DNA from: CALVGQ01 sp964369385
GTDB lineage: Bacteria > Bacillota_I > Bacilli_A > Erysipelotrichales > Erysipelotrichaceae
Assembly: GCA_964369385.1 (NCBI GenBank)
Contig: CAYJEY010000027.1
Coordinates: 1-21,024, forward strand
Direction: 5' to 3'
DNA length: 21,024 bases
Below are positions 1-6,684 of the stretch, in pieces. Numbering within the stretch: the first letter of the stretch is position 1; each line of letters starts with the position of its first letter. The position numbers and the translations under genes are program-made. The notes under the pieces are model-generated. The model was given only the letters and a program-made list of their open reading frames with translations, had not been told where the DNA came from and searched no databases.

Positions 1-25
1 GATACTCTTATGAGTATCTTTTTTT
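1..25 (+). terminator. Rho-independent terminator of the gene upstream of the window
   Basis: A 7-bp perfect stem (GATACTC at 1-7 with GAGTATC at 12-18) with a 4-nt loop is followed directly by seven T. It ends a transcript entering from the left, so the methyltransferase gene at 61 probably needs its own promoter. A TGGTACACT extended -10-like string at 32-40 is the only candidate seen and is weak. Confidence 0.8.
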
Positions 26-60
26 ATTCTATGGTACACTATATTTATTAGGAGACAGTT

Positions 61-648
61 ATGGAAAAATTTGATTTAATGGAACAATATGCAAAGGAAC
101 ATGATGTTCCTATTATGCTAGAAGAAGGAATCAAAGTTCTTCTTCAAACAATCAAAAAGTATAAATGTAAATCAATTCTTGAAGTTGGGACAGCGATTGG
201 TTACTCTGCAATACAAATGGCAAAACTAGATCCTGTTATCCACATTGATACTTTGGAAATTGATAAGAGTCGATACAATCAAGCAATTCAAAATGTTGAA
301 AAGCATGGATTGTCCAGACAAATTTCATTGTATTTAGAAGATGCATTGGATTTTTCTCCACAAAACACTTATGATTTTATCTTTGTAGATGCTGCAAAAG
401 GGAAATATAGTAAATATTTGGAACGATTTTTGCCTTTTTTACAAGAAGATGGTATAATATTTTTTGATAATTTATGCTTTCATGGAATGGTGGATAATCC
501 AGGTTTAACAAAAAGCCGAAATACGCGACAACTTGTAAAAAAAATCAAGAAATTTCGCGATGAATTACTGCTAGACCAGCGATTTGAAGTAAACTACCTT
601 CCAGATATTGGTGATGGAGTAGCAATAGTTAGTGTAAAAAAAGCATAA
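61..648 (+). CDS. trmR: SAM-dependent O-methyltransferase, YrrM/TrmR-like (tRNA 5-hydroxyuridine methyltransferase)
   Basis: The 195-residue protein is a class I SAM-dependent methyltransferase of the O-methyltransferase family 3 (YrrM/TrmR) type. Characterised TrmR methylates 5-hydroxyuridine at the wobble position of tRNA to give 5-methoxyuridine. Visible motifs: the SAM loop LEVGTAIGYSAI (about residues 41-52), an acidic strand end TLEIDKSRY, then FIFVDAAKGKY and FFDNLCFHG, the last two resembling the metal and substrate region of the family. The length fits (about 200 residues). The start is the ATG at 61, with AGGAG at 50-54 as ribosome binding site. It sits between terminators and is followed 31 bp later by an unrelated membrane-anchored protein gene. 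In Bacillus, trmR lies beside U32 peptidase genes for the same tRNA modification; none is visible here. The family call is firm; the tRNA substrate is inferred. Confidence 0.8.
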   Translation: MEKFDLMEQYAKEHDVPIMLEEGIKVLLQTIKKYKCKSILEVGTAIGYSAIQMAKLDPVIHIDTLEIDKSRYNQAIQNVEKHGLSRQISLYLEDALDFSPQNTYDFIFVDAAKGKYSKYLERFLPFLQEDGIIFFDNLCFHGMVDNPGLTKSRNTRQLVKKIKKFRDELLLDQRFEVNYLPDIGDGVAIVSVKKA

Positions 649-679
649 AATGTGATAAACTATACGAGAGGTGAGTAAG

Positions 680-1744
680 ATGAAAAAATTATTAACTGTA
701 GCACTTATGGCAGCTGGAGCAACTGCTTATGTGTTAGGAAAAAAATTTAAAGCTGAAAGAGAAGCACAACAAGAAGAAGTAAAATTTTTAACCATTGATC
801 AAGATGGAGAAACTCATGTTGATTTAGAAAATACGACTGCCGACGATGAAAATGTAGAAGAGCCTTTGTTTTTTCAAGATTTTCATAAGCCAAATTTAAT
901 ACAAGAACCATCTGTTGAAAATAACGATCTTTTGGATGGTTTTGAGGTGCATACACAAAATCAACCTGTTACAGAATCATTCCCTACTGAAGAAACGCGC
1001 TCTTCACTCTTTGGAGACTATAATTTTTCTACTAGAGTGAATGGTGATGTTGCTCCATCATTCCCTAATAAATCAATTGTGAGTGAAAAAATAGAGGAAC
1101 AGACATCTGTGCAAGAGGAACCAAAAATTATTACAAAATCTCCATTTATGAATATGGATTCTTTTGAAGAGCTAGTACAAAAGACTACTCCTTCTTTAAC
1201 AGAATTGAATCAAGAAGAAGTTACGTATGATGAGGAAGAGTTTGAATTCCCTTCAATTCACGAACCTACATTTGATCGTCCATCGAACTTTACACAACCA
1301 ACTACTCCAATGCATAAGGAGGTTGTTACTGCAACTGTGGAAAAACCAATTGTAGAAACTAAAGTAGAGGAGGCTCATTCTACAATCGATCCGATCAATC
1401 CACTTGTAAGAAGTGTATTACAAAGTTATCCACATTTATCTGAAAAAATAGTGTTAAATGTACTTCAGTCTGCAGATCGTTTGAAAACAGAATTACAAAA
1501 TGGGGATAATATTAATATTTTCCACTATGCAAATTTCTCAAGAATTGAAGATATGGTAGAATTTACTGGGAAAATGAGAACTGAAGGATATCGTATTCAA
1601 GGTTCGGGTCAAGAAGGTACATTATTGATCATGAATGAGATTACTGTGAATGAAAGTAATGTTCTTTCTGAAGTTTTTGAAGTTGCAGAACAAGTAGGAA
1701 TCCACAACGGAGAATACACTGTTTATAATATTCAACAATTATAA
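680..1744 (+). CDS. Membrane-anchored acidic protein of unknown function
   Basis: The 354-residue protein is not recognised. It begins with a short basic, then hydrophobic segment (MKKLLTVALMAAGATAYVLG), which looks like an uncleaved signal anchor or a single membrane helix. A long acidic, low-complexity stretch rich in Glu, Thr, Pro and Ser follows (about residues 30-235) and is likely disordered. The C-terminal 110 residues look folded: predicted helices around NPLVRSVLQSYPHLSEKIV, then alternating strands and helices ending in EYTVYNIQQL. The ATG at 680 is preferred over the GTG at 671, because that GTG lies inside the ribosome binding site AGGTGAG (669-675), 4 nt from the ATG. It may be co-transcribed with trmR (31 bp gap). 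A terminator overlaps its stop codon. A role in envelope or division scaffolding would be a guess. Confidence 0.75.
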   Translation: MKKLLTVALMAAGATAYVLGKKFKAEREAQQEEVKFLTIDQDGETHVDLENTTADDENVEEPLFFQDFHKPNLIQEPSVENNDLLDGFEVHTQNQPVTESFPTEETRSSLFGDYNFSTRVNGDVAPSFPNKSIVSEKIEEQTSVQEEPKIITKSPFMNMDSFEELVQKTTPSLTELNQEEVTYDEEEFEFPSIHEPTFDRPSNFTQPTTPMHKEVVTATVEKPIVETKVEEAHSTIDPINPLVRSVLQSYPHLSEKIVLNVLQSADRLKTELQNGDNINIFHYANFSRIEDMVEFTGKMRTEGYRIQGSGQEGTLLIMNEITVNESNVLSEVFEVAEQVGIHNGEYTVYNIQQL

Positions 1745-1763
1745 GAGCGAAAGCTCTTTTTTT
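1743..1763 (+). terminator. Rho-independent terminator overlapping the stop codon
   Basis: A stem AAGAGC (1743-1748) / GCTCTT (1753-1758) closes a GAAA tetraloop and runs into seven T. The stem begins inside the TAA stop codon, so translation and termination are tightly packed. Confidence 0.85.
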
Positions 1764-1810
1764 GTAGAGTTATGTCAAATTTCGTAAAACTAATACGATT
1801 TTTTAGGCTT

Positions 1811-1838
1811 TACATTTTATAAATAAACGATATAATTA
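1811..1838 (+). promoter_or_regulatory. Promoter of the FMN-riboswitch/ECF operon
   Basis: A TTTACA -35 and a perfect TATAAT -10 are separated by about 16 nt. The predicted start lies a few bases before the FMN riboswitch. Coordinates may be off by two bases. Confidence 0.7.
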
Positions 1839-1845
1839 ATGAGTA

Positions 1846-1952
1846 AAACTTCAGGGCAGGGCGAAATTCCCGACCGACAGTAAAACTCTGTGAGCGAAAG
1901 CTGAACTGGTGTAATTCCAGTAGCGACAGTAAAGTCTGGATGAGAGATGTTT
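1846..1952 (+). promoter_or_regulatory. FMN riboswitch (RFN element) aptamer
   Basis: The conserved RFN blocks occur in order: AGGGCAGGGCGAAATTCCCG, then ACCGACAGT, a variable arm (CTCTGTGAGCGAAAGCTG), AACTGGTGTAATTCCAGTAG, CGACAGTAAAGTCTGGATG and AGAGATG. The closing P1 helix can form between AAAAC on the 5' side and GTTTT near 1949-1955. FMN binding is known to stabilise this aptamer and reduce downstream expression. Here the downstream genes are ecfA1-ecfA2-ecfT-truA, not riboflavin synthesis genes or ribU, so FMN should repress the shared ECF energy module. Confidence 0.93.
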
Positions 1953-1963
1953 TTTCTTATATT

Positions 1964-1993
1964 AAACCTAAGGTTTTTAAACCTTTTTTATTT
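1964..1993 (+). terminator. Riboswitch expression platform: intrinsic terminator with a competing hairpin
   Basis: AAGGTTT (1970-1976) can pair with AAACCTT (1979-1985; a two-base loop if fully paired, or a 6-bp stem with a four-base loop) before the T run 1984-1989, making a terminator. The preceding AAACC (1964-1968) can instead pair with GGTTT (1972-1976). The three segments are therefore mutually exclusive and could form a terminator/antiterminator switch. This fits transcriptional control by the FMN aptamer just upstream. The pairing scheme is read by eye. Confidence 0.65.
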
Positions 1994-2010
1994 GTTTAGG
2001 AGTGATTAAA

Positions 2011-2838
2011 TTGAGGCACGTTGAGGTAAAAAATATTGAATTTTCTTATGATGGGGAAATTAATGCAGTTAGTGATGTTTCTTTTTCTGTGGAAAAGGGA
2101 ACATATACAACAATAATTGGACATAATGGAAGTGGAAAATCGACAATTGCTAAGCTACTTATCGGGTTGCTAGAAAAATCAAGAGGTGAAATTCGTATTG
2201 ATGATTTGGAGTTATCAATTGAAAATTTGTATCAAATTCGGTCGAAAGTTGGAATAGTGTTCCAAAATCCAGATAATCAATTCATCGGAGCAACAGTACG
2301 TGATGATATTGCGTTTGGTTTAGAGAACCATTGTGTTAATCAAAACGAAATGGAAGAAATAATCCACAAATTTGCAAGTCTTGTACATATGGAGAACTAC
2401 TTGGACCATGAACCAACGAAGTTAAGCGGTGGGCAAAAACAACGTGTTGCAATTGCAGGTGTTTTGGCAATGAACCCAGATATTCTAATTTTTGATGAGA
2501 GTACTAGTATGCTAGATCCACAAGGAAAAGAAGAAATCAATCAAGTTATCCATGAGTTATTTGAACAAAGTAAAATGACTATGATTTCGATTACTCATGA
2601 TATGGAAGAAGTTGCGAAAAGTGATTATGTAATCGTAATGGATAAAGGACAAGTTGTCATGGAAGGTCACCCTTCAGAAGTACTTGCAAATGAAGAAAAA
2701 TTGATTGATCTACAACTAGATGTGCCTTTTAGTGTAAAACTTAGAAACCGACTCAAAGACAAAGGAATTGAGTTAAAAGAGAATACAAGTATTGAAAGGA
2801 TGGTGGATGAATTATGTCAATACAAGTCAATCATCTAA
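2011..2838 (+). CDS. ecfA1: ECF transporter ATP-binding subunit EcfA1
   Basis: This 275-residue ABC ATPase is one of two nucleotide-binding subunits of the energy-coupling factor module that powers uptake of vitamins and metal cofactors bound by separate membrane S-components. Motifs: Walker A GHNGSGKST (37-45), Q-loop region FQNPDNQF (84-91), signature LSGGQKQR (138-145), Walker B LIFDESTSMLDP (159-170) with catalytic Glu163, and H-loop THD further on. The DEST variant after Walker B is usual in EcfA1. The start chosen is TTG at 2011, because AGGAG (1998-2002) lies 8 nt upstream; the GTG at 2002 overlaps that ribosome binding site and is unlikely. Its last 25 bp overlap ecfA2. It is the first gene behind the FMN riboswitch. 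Confidence 0.95.
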   Translation: MRHVEVKNIEFSYDGEINAVSDVSFSVEKGTYTTIIGHNGSGKSTIAKLLIGLLEKSRGEIRIDDLELSIENLYQIRSKVGIVFQNPDNQFIGATVRDDIAFGLENHCVNQNEMEEIIHKFASLVHMENYLDHEPTKLSGGQKQRVAIAGVLAMNPDILIFDESTSMLDPQGKEEINQVIHELFEQSKMTMISITHDMEEVAKSDYVIVMDKGQVVMEGHPSEVLANEEKLIDLQLDVPFSVKLRNRLKDKGIELKENTSIERMVDELCQYKSII

Positions 2839-3671
2839 AACATATATATTCATATAATACGCCATTTTCATTTGCTGCATTAAATGGTGTAAATCTTACG
2901 ATATCAACTGGTAAAGTTACTGCTATTATTGGGGCAACTGGTAGTGGAAAATCAACACTTGTGCAGCACTTAAACGGACTTCTCTTACCAACTCATGGTA
3001 GTTTAGAATTATACGACTACAAGATTGAGTCCGGGAAAAGTATAAAGGGATTAAAGAATTTACGTAAGCAAGTAGGTTTAGTATTCCAGTTTCCAGAATA
3101 CCAACTCTTTGAAGAAACAATTTTAAAAGATGTTGCATTTGGTCCTAAAAACTTCGGAGACAGTGAAGAAGAAGCGCAGAAGAAAGCTAAACTAGCATGT
3201 GAGATGGTTGGACTAGATGGTAAGTTTCTAGAAAGAAGTCCACTTGATTTATCAGGGGGGCAAAAACGGCGTGTAGCTATCGCTGGAATTCTTGCAATGC
3301 AACCACAGGCATTGGTTTTAGATGAGCCGACAGCAGGTCTTGATCCTCAGGGTGCGAAACAAATGATGAGTTTGTTTGTACGTTACAATCAAGAGTTAAA
3401 AAAGACTGTACTGATTGTAACACACGATATGGAACATGTAATGAATTATTGCGATGAAGTTATTGTGATGAAAGATGGAGCAGTATACTCTCATACTTCA
3501 AAGAATGAATTTTTTAAAGATACATCACTATTAAAGCAACTTAGAATTGTACCACCATCAGTAGTGAGTGCAAGAGAGTTATTAAATAAAAAAGGGTTTA
3601 CAATTAAAAATACTGTAATGAATATAGATGATTTAGTAGAAGCAATTGCAAAAGAGGTGAAGCATGGGTAA
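2814..3671 (+). CDS. ecfA2: ECF transporter ATP-binding subunit EcfA2
   Basis: The 285-residue second ATPase of the ECF module pairs with EcfA1 to form the heterodimer that docks on EcfT. Motifs: Walker A GATGSGKST (about 40-48), Q-loop VFQFPEYQLFE, signature LSGGQKRR, Walker B LVLDEPTAGLDP and H-loop VTHDMEH. The FPEYQLFE string is characteristic of EcfA2-type subunits and helps tell it from EcfA1. The ATG at 2814 lies within the end of ecfA1 (25-bp overlap), and the gene overlaps ecfT by 8 bp, both signs of translational coupling. It stands in the order ecfA1-ecfA2-ecfT-truA found in many Bacillota. Confidence 0.95.
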   Translation: MSIQVNHLKHIYSYNTPFSFAALNGVNLTISTGKVTAIIGATGSGKSTLVQHLNGLLLPTHGSLELYDYKIESGKSIKGLKNLRKQVGLVFQFPEYQLFEETILKDVAFGPKNFGDSEEEAQKKAKLACEMVGLDGKFLERSPLDLSGGQKRRVAIAGILAMQPQALVLDEPTAGLDPQGAKQMMSLFVRYNQELKKTVLIVTHDMEHVMNYCDEVIVMKDGAVYSHTSKNEFFKDTSLLKQLRIVPPSVVSARELLNKKGFTIKNTVMNIDDLVEAIAKEVKHG

Positions 3672-4467
3672 TTTTGTATTAGGAAAATATATTCCACTTA
3701 ATTCACCGATTCATCGACTTGATCCTCGTGCTAAAATTATTGCTATGTTTATGATTTTACTTAGTGTATTTATTCCTACAGGGTTTATAGGATATGCAAT
3801 TCTTGGGGGAGTAGTAGGAGCATGTGTAATTCTTTCTAAACTCACTTTTGGATTTATTCTTAAAGCGATGAGACCAATGCTCTTTATGTTGTTTTTCTTA
3901 TTAATTATTAATATTTTTGTAATACGAACAGGAACACTTATAGTAGATGTTTTTGGATTTCAAGTTTATAGTGATGCACTGATACAAACATTATTTATTG
4001 TAGTGAGATTATTATTAATGATTATGGTAACAACTATTTTAACTGCAACGACAAAACCACTTGATTTGACATTAGGGATTGAGGACTTACTTAAACCATT
4101 GATGGTAATTAAAGTGCCGGCGCATGAAATTGCTATGATGATTTCTATTGCACTACGTTTTATTCCAACACTTATTGAAGAAACACAACGAATTATGAAA
4201 GCACAGGCAAGTCGTGGTGTTGATTTAAAAGAAGGTAAAATGAAGGAAAAAATCATGGCTATTCTATCTTTAATAGTTCCACTTTTTGTCTCAGCATTTC
4301 AAAGAGCAGAAGAATTAGCAAATGCAATGGAAGCTCGTGGTTATGCTCCAGGAGCTAAAAGAACACGATATAAACAACTTAAAATGAAATTGGCTGATTA
4401 TATCATGTTGTTTCTAACGGCGTTATTAGTGTTGTGTATGCTAGTGCTTTGGCTAGTGGTATTGTAG
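3664..4467 (+). CDS. ecfT: ECF transporter transmembrane coupling subunit EcfT
   Basis: The 267-residue integral membrane protein is the T-component that links the EcfA1/EcfA2 ATPases to exchangeable S-components. Hydrophobic segments lie near residues 25-40, 41-58, 70-88, 105-127 and at the C-terminal end (about 245-267). The two coupling-helix motifs that insert into the ATPase grooves are visible as ASRG (182-185) and ARG (224-226, in the context EARGYAPG). The N-terminal LDPRAK string is also family-typical. The ATG at 3664 overlaps the end of ecfA2. No S-component gene (such as ribU) adjoins this operon, so the module is presumably shared with S-components encoded elsewhere. Confidence 0.95.
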   Translation: MGNFVLGKYIPLNSPIHRLDPRAKIIAMFMILLSVFIPTGFIGYAILGGVVGACVILSKLTFGFILKAMRPMLFMLFFLLIINIFVIRTGTLIVDVFGFQVYSDALIQTLFIVVRLLLMIMVTTILTATTKPLDLTLGIEDLLKPLMVIKVPAHEIAMMISIALRFIPTLIEETQRIMKAQASRGVDLKEGKMKEKIMAILSLIVPLFVSAFQRAEELANAMEARGYAPGAKRTRYKQLKMKLADYIMLFLTALLVLCMLVLWLVVL

Positions 4468-4470
4468 ATA

Positions 4471-5211
4471 ATGAGGTATAAAGTAACGGTTGCCTATGAT
4501 GGTACAAACTATAAAGGGTGGCAAAGACAACCGCATAGCATTGGTATACAACAAATCATTGAGGAAGTACTTTGTCGTATTTCCGGGGAAATGATCGATA
4601 TTGTAGCTTCGGGAAGAACGGACCGTGGTGTACATGCAAAAGGGCAAGTGTTTCATTTTGATACTAAATACAAAATGGATGTGAATGGCTGGAAGCGAGC
4701 ATTTAATGCACTTCTGCCAAGTGATATTTATGTTACTTCAGTAGTAAATGAGAGTGAAAATTTCCATGCTCGATTTAACGCAATTGGAAAGCACTACGAA
4801 TATAAGTTGTATATGGGTGAAAAAAATATATTTTTACGAGATCACTCATTTTATTGTTACTACAATTTAAATATGCAAGTGTTACAGGATTGTTGCAAGA
4901 TGTTTGAAGGAACACATGATTTTAGTTCATTTTGTACTAATGAGTTTGGAACACATCCAGATCAAGTTAGGACAATCTATGAATGCTCAGTAAAGAAAGT
5001 AGATAATGAAATAATATTTACTTTTAGAGGTAAGGGATTTTTAAGATATATGGTACGCATGTTAGTGGGAACAATGATTGAAGCAGCAAGAGGCAAGATT
5101 ACTGTTGCTGAAGTAGAAAAAATACTCCTTGCCAAAAGCAAAGATGCCTGTCGATATAAGGCAAAAGCTTGTGGATTATATTTAGTAGAAGTACTATACG
5201 AAAAGAAATAG
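4471..5211 (+). CDS. truA: tRNA pseudouridine(38-40) synthase TruA
   Basis: The 246-residue enzyme isomerises uridines 38-40 in the tRNA anticodon arm to pseudouridine. The catalytic aspartate is Asp51 in SGRTDRGVHA (47-56). Other TruA features are the N-terminal YDGTNYKGWQRQP, YEYKLY, FEGTHDFSSFC and FLRYMVRMLVGTM. The length is normal. The gene starts 3 bp after the ecfT stop with only a weak ribosome binding site, which suggests translational coupling to ecfT and hence indirect control by the FMN riboswitch. In this window it is also a possible source of the modified base whose breakdown is handled by psuK-psuG near the far end; that link is only thematic. Confidence 0.96.
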   Translation: MRYKVTVAYDGTNYKGWQRQPHSIGIQQIIEEVLCRISGEMIDIVASGRTDRGVHAKGQVFHFDTKYKMDVNGWKRAFNALLPSDIYVTSVVNESENFHARFNAIGKHYEYKLYMGEKNIFLRDHSFYCYYNLNMQVLQDCCKMFEGTHDFSSFCTNEFGTHPDQVRTIYECSVKKVDNEIIFTFRGKGFLRYMVRMLVGTMIEAARGKITVAEVEKILLAKSKDACRYKAKACGLYLVEVLYEKK

Positions 5212-5252
5212 AAAAAAGAAAAGAAAAACATTGCAGATTTATTAATATTAGA

Positions 5253-5281
5253 TTGACTAAATTCATCTTTTATTTTATAAT
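5253..5281 (+). promoter_or_regulatory. Promoter of rplM-rpsI
   Basis: TTGACT (5253-5258) and TATAAT (5276-5281) are separated by exactly 17 nt. The predicted start near 5288 coincides with the first bases of the structured leader. Confidence 0.85.
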
Positions 5282-5287
5282 AACTAC

Positions 5288-5338
5288 TGGACCTACGCCG
5301 GTTGTAGCCCCGGAAACTGCAAGTGGCCAAAGGAGGAA
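5288..5338 (+). promoter_or_regulatory. Structured 5' leader of rplM, probable L13-type autoregulatory leader
   Basis: The leader GGACCTACGCCGG through GTGGCC (5289-5327) is GC-rich against an AT-rich background. TTGTAG (5302-5307) can pair with CTGCAA (5317-5322), and CCGG (5298-5301) with CCGG (5310-5313), giving a compact, perhaps pseudoknotted fold ending just before the AGGAGG site. Bacillota rplM genes often carry an L13 leader with this position and size, at which ribosomal protein is thought to repress its own synthesis. The match to the known family is from memory and not computed. Confidence 0.6.
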
Positions 5339-5344
5339 ATGAAT

Positions 5345-5782
5345 ATGCGTCAAACAACAATGACAAAACCTAGTGAAGTTGTTCGTCAATGGTATGTAGT
5401 TGATGGAACAGGATTAACATTAGGAAGATTAGCATCACAAGTTGCTACAGTATTACGTGGTAAACACAAACCTACATTCACTCCGAATGTAGATTGCGGA
5501 GATTTCGTTATCGTTATCAATGCAGACAAAATCGTGATCACAGGTGATCAAAATGAGAAGAAATTCTACTACAGTCACTCTCAATTCCCGGGAGGACTAC
5601 GTACTCGTTCAACTCGCGTTATGAGAGAACAGTACACTGAAGAATGGGTTGAAAAAGCAATCCATGGTATGATTCCTCATACTAGATTAGGTAATGTTCA
5701 ACGTAAACATTTATTTGTTTACAAAGGAGCAGAACATCCACACACAGCTCAAAAACCTGTAGAGCTAAAAATTAAAGGTTAG
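5345..5782 (+). CDS. rplM: 50S ribosomal protein L13
   Basis: The 145-residue protein matches the length of Bacillus L13 and shows family strings WYVVDGTGLTLGRLAS, LRGKHKPTFTPNVDCGDFV, KIVITG, RTRSTRVM and IHGMIPHTRLGN. L13 is an early-assembly protein of the large subunit. The ATG at 5345 is chosen over the one at 5339 because AGGAGG (5331-5336) is 8 nt from the former and only 2 nt from the latter; it also gives the usual MRQTT-like N-terminus. It lies 15 bp upstream of rpsI in the conserved rplM-rpsI pair, with its own promoter and leader. Confidence 0.98.
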   Translation: MRQTTMTKPSEVVRQWYVVDGTGLTLGRLASQVATVLRGKHKPTFTPNVDCGDFVIVINADKIVITGDQNEKKFYYSHSQFPGGLRTRSTRVMREQYTEEWVEKAIHGMIPHTRLGNVQRKHLFVYKGAEHPHTAQKPVELKIKG

Positions 5783-5797
5783 TAAGGAGAAAGACAG

Positions 5798-6196
5798 ATG
5801 GCTAAAAACAGTGTAACTTATATTGGAACAGGACGACGTAAGTCTTCTGTAGCTCGTGTCTTTATGACTCCGGGTACAGGTAACATCGTTGTTAATGGAA
5901 AAAGTTTAGATGAATATCTACCATTAGAAACTTTAAGAATGATCGTAAAAGCACCTCTTGAATTAACTTCTACACTTGGTACAGTTGATGTTAAAATCAA
6001 CGTAACTGGTGGAGGATACTCAGGACAAGCTGGAGCGATGAGACATGGAGTAGCTCGTGCTTTACTTGAAGCATCTGCTGATTACCGTCCAGCTCTTAAA
6101 GCTGCAGGGTTCTTAACTCGTGACAGCCGTGCTAAAGAACGTAAAAAATACGGACTTAAAGGCGCTCGTCGTGCACCACAATTTTCTAAACGTTAA
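5798..6196 (+). CDS. rpsI: 30S ribosomal protein S9
   Basis: The 132-residue protein has hallmark strings GTGRRKSSVARV, GGGYSGQAGAMRHGVARAL, LTRDSRAKERKKYGLKGARRAPQFSKR. The invariant C-terminal SKR tail reaches the P-site tRNA in the ribosome. It follows rplM by 15 bp with AAGGAG as ribosome binding site, and ends the ribosomal protein operon 26 bp before a strong terminator that is repeated at 7650. Confidence 0.98.
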   Translation: MAKNSVTYIGTGRRKSSVARVFMTPGTGNIVVNGKSLDEYLPLETLRMIVKAPLELTSTLGTVDVKINVTGGGYSGQAGAMRHGVARALLEASADYRPALKAAGFLTRDSRAKERKKYGLKGARRAPQFSKR

Positions 6197-6216
6197 TCAA
6201 TTATCGTTATATGGAA

Positions 6217-6253
6217 AAATCAGATCACTCATTATGGGTGGTCTTTTTTTGTA
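6217..6253 (+). repeat. 37-bp direct repeat, copy 1 (terminator-containing)
   Basis: Positions 6217-6253 are identical to 7650-7686, covering the complete terminator plus a few flanking bases; identity stops abruptly on both sides. The pair encloses a 1.4-kb segment that holds a decayed gene and an HD-domain gene. This fits a duplication or insertion event that reused the rpsI terminator as its border. Confidence 0.9.
6223..6250 (+). terminator. rpsI terminator (copy 1 of a duplicated hairpin)
   Basis: GATCACTC (6223-6230) pairs with GGGTGGTC (6236-6243), an 8-bp stem including two G-T pairs, with a 5-nt loop and seven T. The hairpin and its flanks (6217-6253) recur base for base at 7650-7686. 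Confidence 0.9.
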
Positions 6254-6256
6254 GAA

Positions 6257-6280
6257 AAGTATCAGGAATTAATGATACTT
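6257..6280 (+). other. Second hairpin just after the rpsI terminator
   Basis: AAGTATCA (6257-6264) and TGATACTT (6273-6280) form a perfect 8-bp stem with an 8-nt loop, followed by GTCTTTTATT. It could be a back-up terminator, but the T run is interrupted. Confidence 0.4.
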
Positions 6281-6355
6281 GTCTTTTATTGATTATATGA
6301 AATTATGGGAAATTTGAATTATTATAATACGGAGTGAGAATGAGAAGAAAAGATT

Positions 6356-6684
6356 AGAAAATTTATATAGTTCATGTTAAAAGGTACCGAACTGATGGCG
6401 ATTTATACAATTGATTTCATAAATTGTATTGTCAAAGATGTAGAAGAGACTAGTAGAGAAATGAAGAGAAAATTACCTAAACTTTACTTTAGCAAACTTG
6501 TTAAATATTAATACAGTCGTTTTTTACTAAAAAAGATTATTTTAAGGATGAATTTGATATAACACGTCAAACCGAAAGTATTTAATTAGAAGACCTTACA
6601 AAAAATAATTTATTTCAAGTTGGGTTTATTGGAAAAGAAGTTATTTATATAAATAAAACCTTAATGAGATTGATGGAAAAATGA
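6356..6684 (+). pseudogene. Decayed C-terminal part of a Fic-family protein gene
   Basis: Two reading frames in succession give a recognisable Fic C-terminal region. From 6374, MLKGTELMAIYTIDF leads to DVEETSREMKRKLPKLY and ends at TAA 6509. From 6508, one frame over, comes FFTKKDYFKDEFDITRQTES, an in-frame TAA at 6583, then FQVGFIGKEVIYINKTLM to the stop at 6682. Fic proteins commonly end in a winged-helix domain with this pattern (LPKxYSK, a helix-turn-helix ending in RQTAS, then VGREnxYIN). The gene therefore carries a frameshift near 6508 and a nonsense codon, and the AMP-transferring Fic core with HPFxxGN is not found upstream. A TAG also interrupts the frame at 6368-6370. It is a dead remnant. 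Family assignment is by pattern recall. Confidence 0.62.

Noticed and set aside
3966..4256. Antisense open frame of 96 residues across ecfT
   Set aside because: It lies fully opposite a well-supported gene, its hydrophobic composition mirrors the ecfT codons, and no ribosome binding site is seen.
4977..5366. Antisense frame of 129 residues over the end of truA and the rplM leader
   Set aside because: It would run through the rplM promoter, leader and start on the wrong strand. The protein is low in complexity and unlike any family.
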